Assembly: GCF_047675955.1 (NCBI RefSeq)
Contig: NC_132910.1
Location: 97,242,923 to 97,306,922 of the forward strand
Reading direction: 5' to 3'
Source of the DNA: Chlorocebus sabaeus
Lineage: Eukaryota; Chordata; Mammalia; Primates; Cercopithecidae
DNA length: 64,000 nucleotides
The notes under the pieces are model-generated. The model was not told the DNA's origin. It searched no databases and saw nothing but the letters and a program-made list of their open reading frames with translations. Below, piece after piece: positions 63,685 through 64,000 of the stretch (its first letter is position 1; the number at the start of each line of letters is the position of its first letter). Both the position numbers and the translations under genes were made by a program.

Positions 63685-64000
63685 CAGCTTCATTATAGTC
63701 TTATGGGAGCACTGTCTTGACCAGAACATCGTATGTAGCACATGACTAATAAAATAGAACAATTAAGTTTAAAAAAATAGGGAGATTACTTGAACACAAG
63801 CAGTGTGACACCACAGCAGTATCTGGTAACCAAGATGGCTACTAAGTGACTAAGGGAAGGTAGTGTCTACAGCATGGATATGCTGGACAAAGGATGAATT
63901 TATGTCCTGGACAGTGCAAGATTTTATCACACTACTCAGAACAGCTTACAACCTAAAACTCATGAATTGTTTATTTCTGGAATTTTCTACTTAATAATTT

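Larger units (their letters stand above)
62400..63747. mobile_element. Tigger1-like DNA transposon nested in the Tigger3-like copy
   Basis: Opens with the terminal repeat cagtcaggcatcgcttaacc after a TA at 62398-62399 and closes near 63747 with tgtagcacatgact. Contains agaaacatcatagagtatac, tgttgctcctaggctgcaaa and a minus-strand remnant of the transposase C-terminal region around 63190-63420. Shorter than a full Tigger1 (about 2.4 kb), so internally deleted. Two Alu monomers interrupt it. Confidence 0.82.
62222..64000. mobile_element. Tigger element (Tigger3-like), split by another Tigger
   Basis: Left part 62222-62399 opens cagtagtccccccttattct and runs through gatgcctgaaactgctgg, cctatacatacatcc and ggcacagtaggagatgaaca. 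The right part resumes at 63748 (aataaaatagaacaatta) with gattacttgaacacaagcag, then tggctactaagtgactaa and aattgtttatttctggaatt to the window edge. The two halves join in register if the inner element is removed. Confidence 0.8.

Overview
The window is primate nuclear DNA: A+T-rich, intron-dominated and packed with Alu, L1, L2, MIR, MaLR LTR and Tigger copies. It carries the 5' part of SLC10A7 on the minus strand. Four coding exons are recognised from their translation and consensus splice sites: exon 1 at 59622-59721, exon 2 at 54987-55069, exon 3 at 47697-47833 and exon 4 at 42072-42147. Together they encode the first 132 residues of a protein of about 340. Exon 5 was not found, so intron 4 runs off the left edge and is longer than 42 kb.

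The young repeats point to an Old World monkey rather than human or ape. The Alu at 48366-48603 carries bases I associate with the cercopithecid AluYR lineage. The L1 3' end at 12204-12547, which has a perfect 16-bp target-site duplication, matches the OWM-type L1 tail as I remember it. The AluY at 30279-30585 lacks about 12 bp in its left arm. This is inference from recalled consensus sequences.

Layout: 1-42071 is intron 4, made of unassigned sequence plus repeats, including a long L1 (19.0-23.0 kb), a GGAG/GGAA microsatellite (29.9-30.1 kb), an inverted Alu pair (30.3-31.0 kb), an L2 block and an L1 3' end (38.4-41.3 kb). 42.1-59.6 kb holds exons 4 to 2 and introns 3 to 1. 59.6-60.0 kb is exon 1 with its 5' leader, and 59.88-60.87 kb is a CpG island with a YY1-type site and no TATA box, presumably the SLC10A7 promoter. 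60.9-64.0 kb is upstream flank: a MaLR-like LTR fragment, then a Tigger element split by a second Tigger that was itself hit by two Alu monomers.

No other protein-coding gene, tRNA, rRNA, snRNA or CRISPR array was recognised. Most open frames of 60-240 codons lie inside Alus, L1s, simple repeats or the CpG island.
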